From the NCBI GenBank assembly GCA_943333275.1, contig CALQSQ010000028.1, positions 1-56,711 on the forward strand: DNA of 56,711 nucleotides, given 5' to 3'. This document shows positions 28,135 through 35,947 of this stretch, in pieces. The notes under the pieces were generated by a model. That model did no database searches. It saw only the letters and a list, made by a program, of their open reading frames with translations, and was not told where the DNA came from. The position numbers and the translations under genes were made by a program. The stretch comes from Akkermansia muciniphila (lineage in GTDB: Bacteria; Verrucomicrobiota; Verrucomicrobiia; Verrucomicrobiales; V1-33). The first letter of the stretch is position 1, and every line of letters begins with the position of its first letter.

Positions 28135-28419
28135 TTACTTCAGCTTGGCCAGGTATTTTGCTGGGTTCTTCAGGAATTGATCCTTGCAGTCGCCGCAGCA
28201 AATTTTGATTTCCTGACCATTGTACATGAAGCGCTGTTCGTCGCCCATCGATCCCAGATCATTGTCTGTGACGATGCAGGTTCTCAATGGATAAGGCTTC
28301 ACACCGCTGACGGAGGTCGCAGCCGGGGAGGTGCTGCCCGTTGATGTGCAGGCGGTGAGGAACTGGCTGGCTCCGCTCAGTATGACGAGCGCGGCGATGG
28401 ATGTGAGTTTGGTTTTCAT
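28135..28419 (-). CDS. Small lipoprotein with YHS/TRASH-like Cys motif
   Basis: A 94-residue protein with lipobox LTAC (Cys24). The mature domain (about 45-94) has a Cys at 48, then the motif ICCGDC (Cys74, 75, 78) followed by KDQFLKNPAKYLAKL, matching the general shape of YHS/TRASH-like metal-binding modules: a first Cys, a GSMGD turn, an aromatic strand and a Cys-Cys-x2-Cys hairpin. It is the last gene after the copper oxidase fusion, 24 bp downstream, so a periplasmic copper-binding or copper-trafficking role is likely. This assignment rests on context and Cys spacing rather than a firm family match. Confidence 0.75.
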   Translation of the reverse strand: MKTKLTSIAALVILSGASQFLTACTSTGSTSPAATSVSGVKPYPLRTCIVTDNDLGSMGDEQRFMYNGQEIKICCGDCKDQFLKNPAKYLAKLK

Positions 28420-28443
28420 GGTTTGTTTTGTTTTGGTTTGGGG

Positions 28444-30549
28444 TTAAAAATGGAAGGAGAGGCCCGCTCCGAAGCCGTGATCAGAATCGTAGGAAGTAAT
28501 GATGCCGAGGTTTTTGCTCAGGGTGAAATTTGCGCCGGCCATCCACATCCAATCCTCGCTAGTGTCATATTCCAGTCGTCCGAACACACTGAGGCGGCTG
28601 GTAAGTTGAAAGGTCTTTGAGAGCCCCAGTCGCACATCCCCGGTGCTTTCCACCGTGAGTTGGGAATCCACCCGGTAGGGCATTTGATACATGGCTCCGG
28701 CAATAAAGCTGTTCTCCTGGTCCATGCGATTGGTCAGCCGGTAACCACCGAAGACCATCCATCGTGAATTCAGATAGCGCGCATACATCAGATCCACTTC
28801 GTATTCCTCCTTCGGCCCTTCATGCTGGTGCACTGGTCCTCCATCGCGGGACTCCGACATCATCATAGGATCATGCCCCCAGCCGACCTCCCACATCGCC
28901 ATGAAGTCGTTCCGGGCATTCATCAACCTCGCGGACCCCATCGTCATCTGACTCTGGATGTTTCCATCGAGCATGAAATAAAACGGGTTTTCCGAAGCAA
29001 GGTCCAGCGAGGGCAGGTGGTTGGGCTCATTCTCGTTCTGATAACTGAGAACCTTCATCATTCCGGCATGCATGTGGTAGAGGAGGTGACAATGAAAGGC
29101 CCAGTCCTTCTCTTCATTGGCATAAAACTCAATGATGCGGCGGCTCATCGGCGGCACATCGACGGTATGTTTAAGAGGGGCAAATCTTGGGTCTGCCCCA
29201 TCGCGCATGAGGAGGCGGAAGAAATGGCCATGGAGGTGCATGGGGTGGTGCATCATGCTGTTGTTGATGATCTCCATTTGCAAAACCTCCCCGCGCTTCA
29301 CCGGGATGACGCTGTCCTCGGTCAGGGTGGTTCCATTGATGGTCCAGAGGTAGCGCATCATGTCGCCAGTGAGTTTTATGGTGATTTTGCGAGCCGGAGC
29401 CTGTTTTGGCAGGATGGTGGTGCTCACCGATTTCAGACGTTTGTAGGGAGGGAGAGGACGCGGTTTCTCAGTGGCCAGGGCCTGCTTGTCAGACAGGTTT
29501 CCAGTTTCATCCAACTGATCGAGAATGGTCGCGAGGGCTGCACTCATGCTGTAGGGATTGACCTTTTCCACATCCGGAGCGAGCCGCTCCGCTCCCTTAC
29601 CCATGAAGAATGAAGCCCATCCGGAGCCATCCTGCGCGGTGGCACGGACCTCCCATCGTCCGCTGGATGGGGTTGTAACGATGACATCGTATGTTTCCGC
29701 TATTCCGATGAGCAACCGGTTTTGCTTGATGGGTTGGACATCCATGCCATCGGCCGCCACGATGGTGAGTGGTCCGGTTGCAGATCCCAGGTAGAAGTAG
29801 GTGGCAGCCGAGGCATTGATGATGCGAAGCCGTATCCGGGACCCTGGTTTGGCCTCAATCCCCGACTGCCTCTGCCCGTTGATCAGAAAGGCATCATAGG
29901 CCACGTCGGAAAGATCCATGGGTGGGAGGCGGGCCTTCTCCCGGTTGAAATATTGTTTCAGAAATCCAGTCTGCCAGGCCCCGAAAATGGATTGGGCAGT
30001 GCCCTTTTTGATCGAATACCAATCACTGCCGCGCATGAGGGTGCGCATGACTTCACCGGGGTTTTCATTGGTCCAATCGGAGAGCAGGAGCACCGCCTCC
30101 TGATCCGCCGCCACCCGCTCGCCATTTCTGGGATCGATCACAATGCCCCCGAACACGCCGCTCTGCTCCTGCAATTTCGTATGGCTGTGATACCAATACG
30201 TCCCTGCCTGGATGAGAGGGAATTCGAAGGTGCGTGACTGGCCCGGCCGGATTGGTGGCGTGGTGAGATAGGGAACCCCGTCCTCCTTGTTTGGCAAAAG
30301 CAGTCCATGCCAGTGCGTGGACACCTCCTCACTTTTGAGTCCATTGAAAACATGAATGCGCGCGATATCGCCCTCCCTAAATCGCAGCAAGGGTCCGGGA
30401 ATTCCACCATTGATCGTCAGACCGGTAACATTTTTCCCGGCTGGAGCGACCGTGGTTTCCTGGATATTCAGCGAATATTCGACAGTTTTCGCTCCCAATG
30501 GATAGGCCGAACACAGCAGGCAGGTAATGAACGAGAGAAGGAGTTTCAT
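28444..30549 (-). CDS. CopA-type multicopper oxidase fused to CopB-like beta-barrel
   Basis: A 701-residue protein. A Sec-type signal (about residues 1-20, with no twin-arginine) precedes a full multicopper oxidase: HWH at 79-81, HSH at 121-123, HPMHLHGH at 435-442 and HCH at 486-488 with His492 and Met residues after it. This matches the type 1 and trinuclear copper ligands of CopA/PcoA. From about 530 the sequence becomes Met/His-rich (535-577) and then shows amphipathic beta strands resembling the C-terminal part of the outer-membrane copper protein CopB, ending in a terminal Phe typical of barrel proteins. CopA and CopB are normally separate. It probably oxidises Cu(I) while tethered to the outer membrane. 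It lies in a minus-strand copper cassette. Confidence 0.88.
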   Translation of the reverse strand: MKLLLSFITCLLCSAYPLGAKTVEYSLNIQETTVAPAGKNVTGLTINGGIPGPLLRFREGDIARIHVFNGLKSEEVSTHWHGLLLPNKEDGVPYLTTPPIRPGQSRTFEFPLIQAGTYWYHSHTKLQEQSGVFGGIVIDPRNGERVAADQEAVLLLSDWTNENPGEVMRTLMRGSDWYSIKKGTAQSIFGAWQTGFLKQYFNREKARLPPMDLSDVAYDAFLINGQRQSGIEAKPGSRIRLRIINASAATYFYLGSATGPLTIVAADGMDVQPIKQNRLLIGIAETYDVIVTTPSSGRWEVRATAQDGSGWASFFMGKGAERLAPDVEKVNPYSMSAALATILDQLDETGNLSDKQALATEKPRPLPPYKRLKSVSTTILPKQAPARKITIKLTGDMMRYLWTINGTTLTEDSVIPVKRGEVLQMEIINNSMMHHPMHLHGHFFRLLMRDGADPRFAPLKHTVDVPPMSRRIIEFYANEEKDWAFHCHLLYHMHAGMMKVLSYQNENEPNHLPSLDLASENPFYFMLDGNIQSQMTMGSARLMNARNDFMAMWEVGWGHDPMMMSESRDGGPVHQHEGPKEEYEVDLMYARYLNSRWMVFGGYRLTNRMDQENSFIAGAMYQMPYRVDSQLTVESTGDVRLGLSKTFQLTSRLSVFGRLEYDTSEDWMWMAGANFTLSKNLGIITSYDSDHGFGAGLSFHF

Positions 30550-30692
30550 GAGGTAAAATGAGTGTCACTAACGAGGGGATGCGGTTCCAGCCGGCACGCG
30601 AGCAGCAGGATAAAATTAAAACGCGGAAGGGTGCTCAGGTCACAGCGCAAAGTGCCGATCTCAGGGCACACCTCCGGCGTGAACGGGCATGT

Positions 30693-31049
30693 TCACTTCA
30701 ACTGCGCGCAGTGCCTAAGATAGAGCGGCACCTCTGCATCAAAAATCCCCACGGGTTCGACAAAGGAAAACCCGCACGAAGATGGTTTCGGCGTCCAGGA
30801 ATAGAAATTCGGGGTTCCGGTGGTTGGCACCACGAAATTAGCATCCCCCGAAAAAGCCGGGCGTAGGGGGGGTGCGGGCAACGGGACTGTCGGAGTGGAA
30901 TTCTGGCGCTGCAGGCAGGGGCATTGCCCGTCCGTGCAGCATCCGCAATGGGCTTTGGTTGCGACCGGGGACTCCATGAGACACACCTCCCAGGCTGAGG
31001 CCGGCAGAGCCAGCCGCAACAGCATCAAGAGAAGGAGGAAACATTTCAT
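30693..31049 (-). CDS. Small secreted Cys-rich protein of the copper cassette
   Basis: A 118-residue protein starting at the ATG at 31049, with a strong signal peptide (MKCFLLLLMLLRLALPASAW). The mature N-terminus has the cluster CGCCTDGQCPC (about residues 35-45), a plausible Cu(I) or other soft-metal site, followed by a Pro-rich linker and two more cysteines. I know no named family for it. It lies 143 bp upstream of, and in the same direction as, the copper oxidase fusion, so it may bind copper in the periplasm. The open frame continues upstream of the chosen start, but that part lacks the signal peptide and is unlikely to be translated. Confidence 0.6.
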   Translation of the reverse strand: MKCFLLLLMLLRLALPASAWEVCLMESPVATKAHCGCCTDGQCPCLQRQNSTPTVPLPAPPLRPAFSGDANFVVPTTGTPNFYSWTPKPSSCGFSFVEPVGIFDAEVPLYLRHCAQLK

Positions 31050-31056
31050 GTATTTC

Positions 31057-31110
31057 GCAAGGTTAAGAGGTGCGGCAAGGAACTCTATTCCTGGGATTTT
31101 GCAAGGAACT
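31057..31110. repeat. GCAAGG direct repeats in a divergent promoter region
   Basis: GCAAGGAACT occurs exactly twice, at 31075-31084 and 31101-31110 (26-bp period), with a shorter GCAAGG at 31057-31062. They lie immediately upstream of the Cys-rich copper-cassette gene and of a divergent small gene. They could be a binding site for the cassette's regulator, which is not encoded nearby. Confidence 0.3.
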
Positions 31111-31190
31111 TGGAAGTGAAGCAGATTCGACACACCTTTGATTACGCACGGTGCATATCTCCAGATGCAATCCCTCAAAATCGGTGGATC

Positions 31191-31466
31191 ATGGAAATCT
31201 CCATGAACCGTAAAAACGCGAACGCCAAACCCCTGACCGGCGCCTCCCTCATCAAGGAAGTCTCGCGACGGATTCGACTGGCCCGCAGTTACTGGGACGC
31301 CCACAACAACCGGTCCTGCCGGCGCGAACGGGACCGCGCCCTCGCACTCTATGAGACCCTCAGTGACGCCGAAAAAGACAGGGTGCCCCAGGTTCTTCGG
31401 GTTTGGCTCCGGTATCGCAGCGAGAAATATTTCGGTGAAGGACGCACACCGCCGGGGGGATCCTAG
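31191..31466 (+). CDS. Small conserved-looking hypothetical protein
   Basis: A 91-residue basic protein (ATG at 31191; 31203 is an alternative). It is mainly helical, with the segment SLIKEVSRRIRLARSYW followed by RERDRALALYETLSDAEKDR and VPQVLRVWLRYRSEKYFG. No signal peptide or membrane segment is seen. Its high Arg/Lys content would allow nucleic-acid binding, but no domain is recognised. It is divergent from the copper cassette and 68 bp upstream of an RNA methyltransferase gene. Confidence 0.5.
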   Translation: MEISMNRKNANAKPLTGASLIKEVSRRIRLARSYWDAHNNRSCRRERDRALALYETLSDAEKDRVPQVLRVWLRYRSEKYFGEGRTPPGGS

Positions 31467-31534
31467 GCTTTTGAGCTGTCGTTTTCACTGGCGCGCCGGG
31501 GGGATTCGGTTACGGGAGGGATTTAAGTTCACCC

Positions 31535-32734
31535 ATGCGCTACCCTCCCCCACCCCCTGACACCGCCGACTGGCCCAAGCCCTGGGTTCAGTTGAAATAT
31601 TTCACCTACCAGCCCGCGGTGTATCCCAGATTTATCGGCCATGTGTCCTCAGGCGCCCGCCGGGGAGAATTGGTGACTGTTTACGACAAAGAGGGGCAGC
31701 GGTTTGGCGCGGGATTCTGGAATCCTGGAGCGCGCGTACCGTTGCGGATGATGTCACATCGGACGGATGAATTTACGGAGGAGAATTTTCCCGACCTGTT
31801 GCGGCGCGCCGTGGGGATGCGGCGGGACCTTTTCAAGCTGGATGAGGGCACCGACGCCTACCGGATCGTGCATTCCGATGGGGACGGGCTGAGTGGATTG
31901 ATCGTGGACAAATATGCCGATGTGCTGCGGGTCGAGACGCATAGTTACGGCGTATGGTCGCGCCTGAAGGAATGGATGCCGGTGCTGCATGAAGCCGCGG
32001 GGACGCAGCGGGAGATCATCAGTGTGGATCCCGAGATCGCGAATATTGAAAGCATCCCCCAGCGGCAAATCGAGAATGCCTCAAACGTTCGCAGCGTGAA
32101 AATCCGTGAGAATGGCGTGCGCTATATCGTGAATTTTGCCGAAGGGCACAAGACCGGTTTTTTCTGCGATCAGCGGGAGAACCGGAAGAAGCTGGCGCAA
32201 CTCACCGCTGGCAAAAGTGTTCTCGACCTCTGCTGTTATACCGGAGGCTTTGCGCTCTCCGCCAAGGTGGCGGGAGGGGCCGAGGAGGTGACCGGGGTGG
32301 ACCTGGACGAGAAGGCGATTGAGCAGGCAAAGCAAAATGCGAATTTGAACATGGCGCGCATCAACTGGGTGCACACCGATGCCTTTCAATACGCGCGGCA
32401 AATGCAGGGACAGGGCAAAAAATGGGACGTGGTCATTCTCGACCCGCCGAAACTTGTCTTCAGCCGTGACGAGGATGATGATGGCTGGAAGAAATACGAG
32501 GACTTGAACCGCCTGGCCACGACGCTGGTGGCTCCCGGCGGCGTCTTTGTTTCCTGCTCCTGTTCCGGAATGGTGCGGGCGGATGAATTTGAAAACATCG
32601 TCATCAAAGGTGCTCATCGCGAGAAGAAGCGACTGCAGTTTTTTGACCGCACCGTCGCGGGGCCGGATCATCCGGTGATGTCGAACTGTCTGGAAGGAAG
32701 TTATCTAAAACTGCTGTGGTCCCGCGTTTGGTGA
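31535..32734 (+). CDS. Class I SAM-dependent rRNA methyltransferase, RlmI/RlmK-like
   Basis: A 399-residue enzyme with an N-terminal PUA-like region (about residues 10-80), the central EEHAD-type domain and a C-terminal Rossmann methyltransferase. Visible motifs are SAM motif LDLCCYTGGFALSA, the acidic ribose-binding residue in VTGVDLDEKA, the DPPKL catalytic-site motif, and VFVSCSCSGMV near the end. RlmI methylates C5 of a cytosine in 23S rRNA; the family includes several specificities, so the exact target is inferred only. The receiver-like gene follows 10 bp downstream and may be cotranscribed. Confidence 0.85.
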   Translation: MRYPPPPPDTADWPKPWVQLKYFTYQPAVYPRFIGHVSSGARRGELVTVYDKEGQRFGAGFWNPGARVPLRMMSHRTDEFTEENFPDLLRRAVGMRRDLFKLDEGTDAYRIVHSDGDGLSGLIVDKYADVLRVETHSYGVWSRLKEWMPVLHEAAGTQREIISVDPEIANIESIPQRQIENASNVRSVKIRENGVRYIVNFAEGHKTGFFCDQRENRKKLAQLTAGKSVLDLCCYTGGFALSAKVAGGAEEVTGVDLDEKAIEQAKQNANLNMARINWVHTDAFQYARQMQGQGKKWDVVILDPPKLVFSRDEDDDGWKKYEDLNRLATTLVAPGGVFVSCSCSGMVRADEFENIVIKGAHREKKRLQFFDRTVAGPDHPVMSNCLEGSYLKLLWSRVW

Positions 32735-32744
32735 TTTAAAAACG

Positions 32745-33161
32745 ATGAGTGCAACTGTTGATAAAGTTCTGGTGGTGCATGCGGACCTGGCGGTCTGCAG
32801 GCTGGCGCGTGAATCCCTGGAAACCTTTTGCGAATGTCAGGTGGAGACCACCTCGGTGGCTCTGGGAGCGTTTGAAAGGGCCCTGCAAAAAGATTTCAAG
32901 CTGGTCCTCCTGGATCTCCATCTTGAAACGCTGCCGGGTCCGTTGCTGCATGATCTCATTTGCCGGGCGCTCAAGGTCTGCGCGCCCACCCGCCCCCTGC
33001 CGGCGGTGATGTTTTTCTGCGAGGCCTCGGAAATGGCGAGACGAGATGATCTGCTCCGCGATGCCCGCGTGAAAGGATTGCTGACGCTGCCACTTAACAT
33101 TGAAAGGCTGCTGGAGAAAGTGCGCGGCATTCTTCCCCTGAAGCGCTCGCCATTTGAATGA
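32745..33161 (+). CDS. Degenerate response-regulator receiver-like protein
   Basis: A 138-residue single-domain protein. The strand-helix alternation of a CheY-like fold is visible, with VLVVHADLAVCRLARESLE at the N-terminus and a possible phospho-acceptor Asp in LVLLDLHLETLPGP. The usual acidic pair at the end of the first strand is replaced by HAD, and the conserved Lys-Pro near the end is LP without the Lys (LLTLPLNIERLLEKV). It therefore may be phosphorylation-independent. The gene is convergent with cutA when the cutA frame is restored. Confidence 0.6.
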   Translation: MSATVDKVLVVHADLAVCRLARESLETFCECQVETTSVALGAFERALQKDFKLVLLDLHLETLPGPLLHDLICRALKVCAPTRPLPAVMFFCEASEMARRDDLLRDARVKGLLTLPLNIERLLEKVRGILPLKRSPFE

Positions 33162-33171
33162 ATCCCTGCCC

Positions 33172-33497
33172 TCAGGACGGTGCCGTGGATTCGTGAAGCC
33201 AGGCAGATAGGGCGGATAGCCTGCGGTTACGGGCGTGGCCAGGATGGCGGGGACATCATAGGGATGCAGTTCGGCGAGCTTTTGGGAAAGCGCCTCCCAG
33301 CGATCCGGGGTGGTTTTCCAGACGGTCATGATTTCCGCCGATTGCTCCTGTTTCCCCTGCCACACGTAATGGCTCTCGCCCTCGGGAAAGATGTACACAC
33401 AAGCCACCAATCCCTGCGGGATGAGATGTGCGGCGGTTTGACGAGCTGCGGCCATGTCGGGAAAAGGACCCCAAACGAGCAGTGCCGGGGCGTTCAT
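33172..33497 (-). pseudogene. cutA: CutA divalent-cation tolerance protein, apparent 1-nt deletion
   Basis: The start (ATG at 33497) overlaps the kinase stop by 4 bp. The frame encodes a recognisable CutA (LIPQGLVACVYIFPEGESHYVW, EIMTVWKTT, LSQKLAELHPYDVPAILATP) up to GYPPYL. The frame then goes out of family and stays open antisense over the neighbouring receiver gene to 32736. One extra base around 33200-33206 restores the family-like ending AWLHESTAPS and a TGA at 33172-33174, giving a 108-residue protein of normal CutA length that ends 10 bp short of the convergent gene. Either the gene is recently broken or the sequence has an error. CutA is a trimeric cytoplasmic protein linked to copper and divalent-cation tolerance. 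Confidence 0.8.
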
Positions 33498-35764
33498 TTC
33501 TTGCGAACGATGATCCCCTGCAGGTTCATGAGGCTTTCGCCCTTGGGCAGCTCGGCCGGGGAAATGATGATGCGATAAATCCCCGCGGTGGCGAGTCCGA
33601 AATCGACCGGAGTGGTGGGTGCAAATTTGGTATCGGAGCCTGTCGGAACGATCATGATCGGATTGGTCGTCACCCCCAGGGTGATCCTGTAGGAGGTCGG
33701 TTCGGTGGCGGCGCTGGCCATGGAAAGGCTGACGGTGAGTGTGGTCAGGGCCTTGATCTCGATGTCCCAGCCCACGCTGGTCTCCTCGTTGGTCCATTTT
33801 GTGATCATGCGCGTGGCCGGATCGTAGACGACGCCATTGGCTGGCCCCATAATGTAGGCGTCCGCGGCTGCGAGGGGAAGGTCTCCCTGTCCGCCAAGTT
33901 TGATTTTACCAAGGGCGGCCTGGATGGTCGCGATGGTTTTATCATCCTTGAATTCGGCAGCGAAATTTTTCGCGTTTGGGTCTGCGATGGTTGAAAGCGC
34001 TTGAAGCAGGGCCTCGCGGACGGAGGGATCGGCATTTGCATTGGGCTGGACCTTGCGCAGCATCGCCAGTCGTTCTGTGGAAATGTTTCCCATCATGCTG
34101 ACAAGCCTACAGTAGACGGCGGCGGCCTTTTGCGAGTCCGGCATCAACGCCGCCTTGATCAGTGCCTCCGCCACGGAGGTCTTCGGAGCCCAGGCGGAGA
34201 CTGCGTTGATCGCAGCCAGGCGAATCTCCTTGTCGGGATTGTTCAAATCGGCGCGGAGCAGGCTGGAGGAATCCAACGTTCCCGAATTGCCGATGAAGCG
34301 GTGCATCTGGCTGCGCTGGGCTGGAGAGGCCGCCGCGAGGATGCCATTCAGAATGCTGGTGCGCGAAGTCGGCAATGCCTCATTTCCGATCGGTGGAAGC
34401 AGGGTGGCCGTCGTCCGCATTTTCCTAACATCACCACTGAGAAAGGCCTCTCGATAATCCGCTTTTAGCGGCACGGGCGCTACTGCCGGTGTCGAGGGCG
34501 AAGGGGTGAGAGGCGGGGGCGTGAGCGTGGTGGCGATGGGCGGCGACTGCGGCGCGGGTGGAGTGGGTTCCGGTGGCTTGGGAGCCGGGGTTGGGACCGG
34601 GGTGGTTTCCTTTACCGCAGGGCTCTGAGCTATGGTTTCAGCTGGTTTGGTTTCCTCTGCGACGGTAGTGCTGGCATAATACAAATACCCACCGCCGCCA
34701 ATCAGGGCAACTGTCAGCAGACTGAGCACCACGATCATGCCAACGTTGGATTTCTTCTTCGGCAGTTTGGTCATCTGCGCCACGCTGCTCCGGGCCTGGG
34801 CCATGGTGGCTCCACCGGTGTGGATTTGCTGGCTGGTGGCTCCGCCCGGTCCGGGGGGACGAATGACCATGGGACGGTGCGTCCCCGGGGGGCGAACAGT
34901 TCCAGAGCTGGCGGCAGGGGGGGGCGGCACGTCCTTAAGACCATGTCGCTGCGCCATGAAAAATTCCAGAGCAGTGCGGGCGTCGGGCGGACGGTCCTCC
35001 ATTTCCCGGCTGATCAGCCACATCACCCAGTGGCAGAGCCAGTCGGGAAGATCGGGGCGGACCTGTTTGAGCGGGGTCACGTGGTGCTGCAGGTGACTGG
35101 CCATGACTTCCACGCCGGTCTCGCCATCGAAGGGATGCTTCGTGGAGAGAATTTGGTAATAAATGCACCCCAGCGAATACATGTCCGTTCGGGCATCCAG
35201 CGGAAAGCGCTCGAACTGCTCCGGCGCCATGAAGAAAATGGATCCGAAAATGCCGCCACCCTGATCCTCGGTCTGCGGCCGGGCCTTGAGGCCAAATTTT
35301 GCGAGTCCGAAGTCAAGGATTTTGATTTGAAATTTCCCGCTGGCGAGCCAGACCACCATGATATTTCCAGGCTTGAGATCGCGGTGGACGAGTCCGACGG
35401 CCTGGGCGGCGATGAGGCCCTCCAGCGTCTGCATGACGACCTGCTTGAAATCATCCAGAGTCATGCCGCCGCGCTCAATGACGGCGTCGAGCGTTTCGCC
35501 CTTTAACAGCTCCAGGACAACGAAAGGCCCTTTCTCATCCGTGCCCACATCATAGACCGTGACAATGTTCGGATGCTGGAGGGCGGAGAGGGTTTTCGCC
35601 TCGCGGAGGAGGTCGGCGGAAATGGCGGCAAGGTTGCCATCCTCCGGGAGTTTCATGCGCTTGAGGGCTACCTCGCGATCCAGCTGCGTGTCCTGTGCAA
35701 GATACACCTCGCCCAAGCCACCCTGGCCGATTTTTCCGATTACTTGATAGCGTTGCGAACTCAT
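33494..35764 (-). CDS. Transmembrane Ser/Thr protein kinase with HEAT-like and C-terminal beta domains
   Basis: A 756-residue protein if started at the ATG at 35764, which puts Met just before the kinase domain; the frame is open to 35857. The Hanks-type kinase spans about residues 5-270: glycine loop GKIGQGGLGEV, Lys35, HRDLKPGN at 128-135, DFGLAKF at about 151-157 and APEQF near 180, so it appears catalytically complete. A Pro-rich linker leads to one membrane segment (341-363), then a Pro-rich spacer, HEAT-like helices (about 450-600) and a C-terminal beta-sandwich outside the cytoplasm. The outer part probably senses a ligand. It overlaps cutA by 4 bp. Confidence 0.88.
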   Translation of the reverse strand: MSSQRYQVIGKIGQGGLGEVYLAQDTQLDREVALKRMKLPEDGNLAAISADLLREAKTLSALQHPNIVTVYDVGTDEKGPFVVLELLKGETLDAVIERGGMTLDDFKQVVMQTLEGLIAAQAVGLVHRDLKPGNIMVVWLASGKFQIKILDFGLAKFGLKARPQTEDQGGGIFGSIFFMAPEQFERFPLDARTDMYSLGCIYYQILSTKHPFDGETGVEVMASHLQHHVTPLKQVRPDLPDWLCHWVMWLISREMEDRPPDARTALEFFMAQRHGLKDVPPPPAASSGTVRPPGTHRPMVIRPPGPGGATSQQIHTGGATMAQARSSVAQMTKLPKKKSNVGMIVVLSLLTVALIGGGGYLYYASTTVAEETKPAETIAQSPAVKETTPVPTPAPKPPEPTPPAPQSPPIATTLTPPPLTPSPSTPAVAPVPLKADYREAFLSGDVRKMRTTATLLPPIGNEALPTSRTSILNGILAAASPAQRSQMHRFIGNSGTLDSSSLLRADLNNPDKEIRLAAINAVSAWAPKTSVAEALIKAALMPDSQKAAAVYCRLVSMMGNISTERLAMLRKVQPNANADPSVREALLQALSTIADPNAKNFAAEFKDDKTIATIQAALGKIKLGGQGDLPLAAADAYIMGPANGVVYDPATRMITKWTNEETSVGWDIEIKALTTLTVSLSMASAATEPTSYRITLGVTTNPIMIVPTGSDTKFAPTTPVDFGLATAGIYRIIISPAELPKGESLMNLQGIIVRKK

Positions 35765-35947
35765 GCTTGGGCCGTCCGGTGCAACCCGCAGTGCGGACCA
35801 TCCGGGACGTGCTGAATTATTACGGATAGTTTCGCATGGATTCAATCTGAATTCCACGGAATGGGCATTTTAACCAAATCAAATCCCCTCCCGCAAATTC
35901 CCAGCCCCACCGTTGCATCTTCGTGAAAAGGAGCGGAGTTACTCCCG

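Noticed and set aside
32736..33171. C-terminal extension of cutA over the receiver gene
   Set aside because: The extension lies antisense to a better gene and appears only after the family similarity of CutA is lost. A one-base shift explains it.
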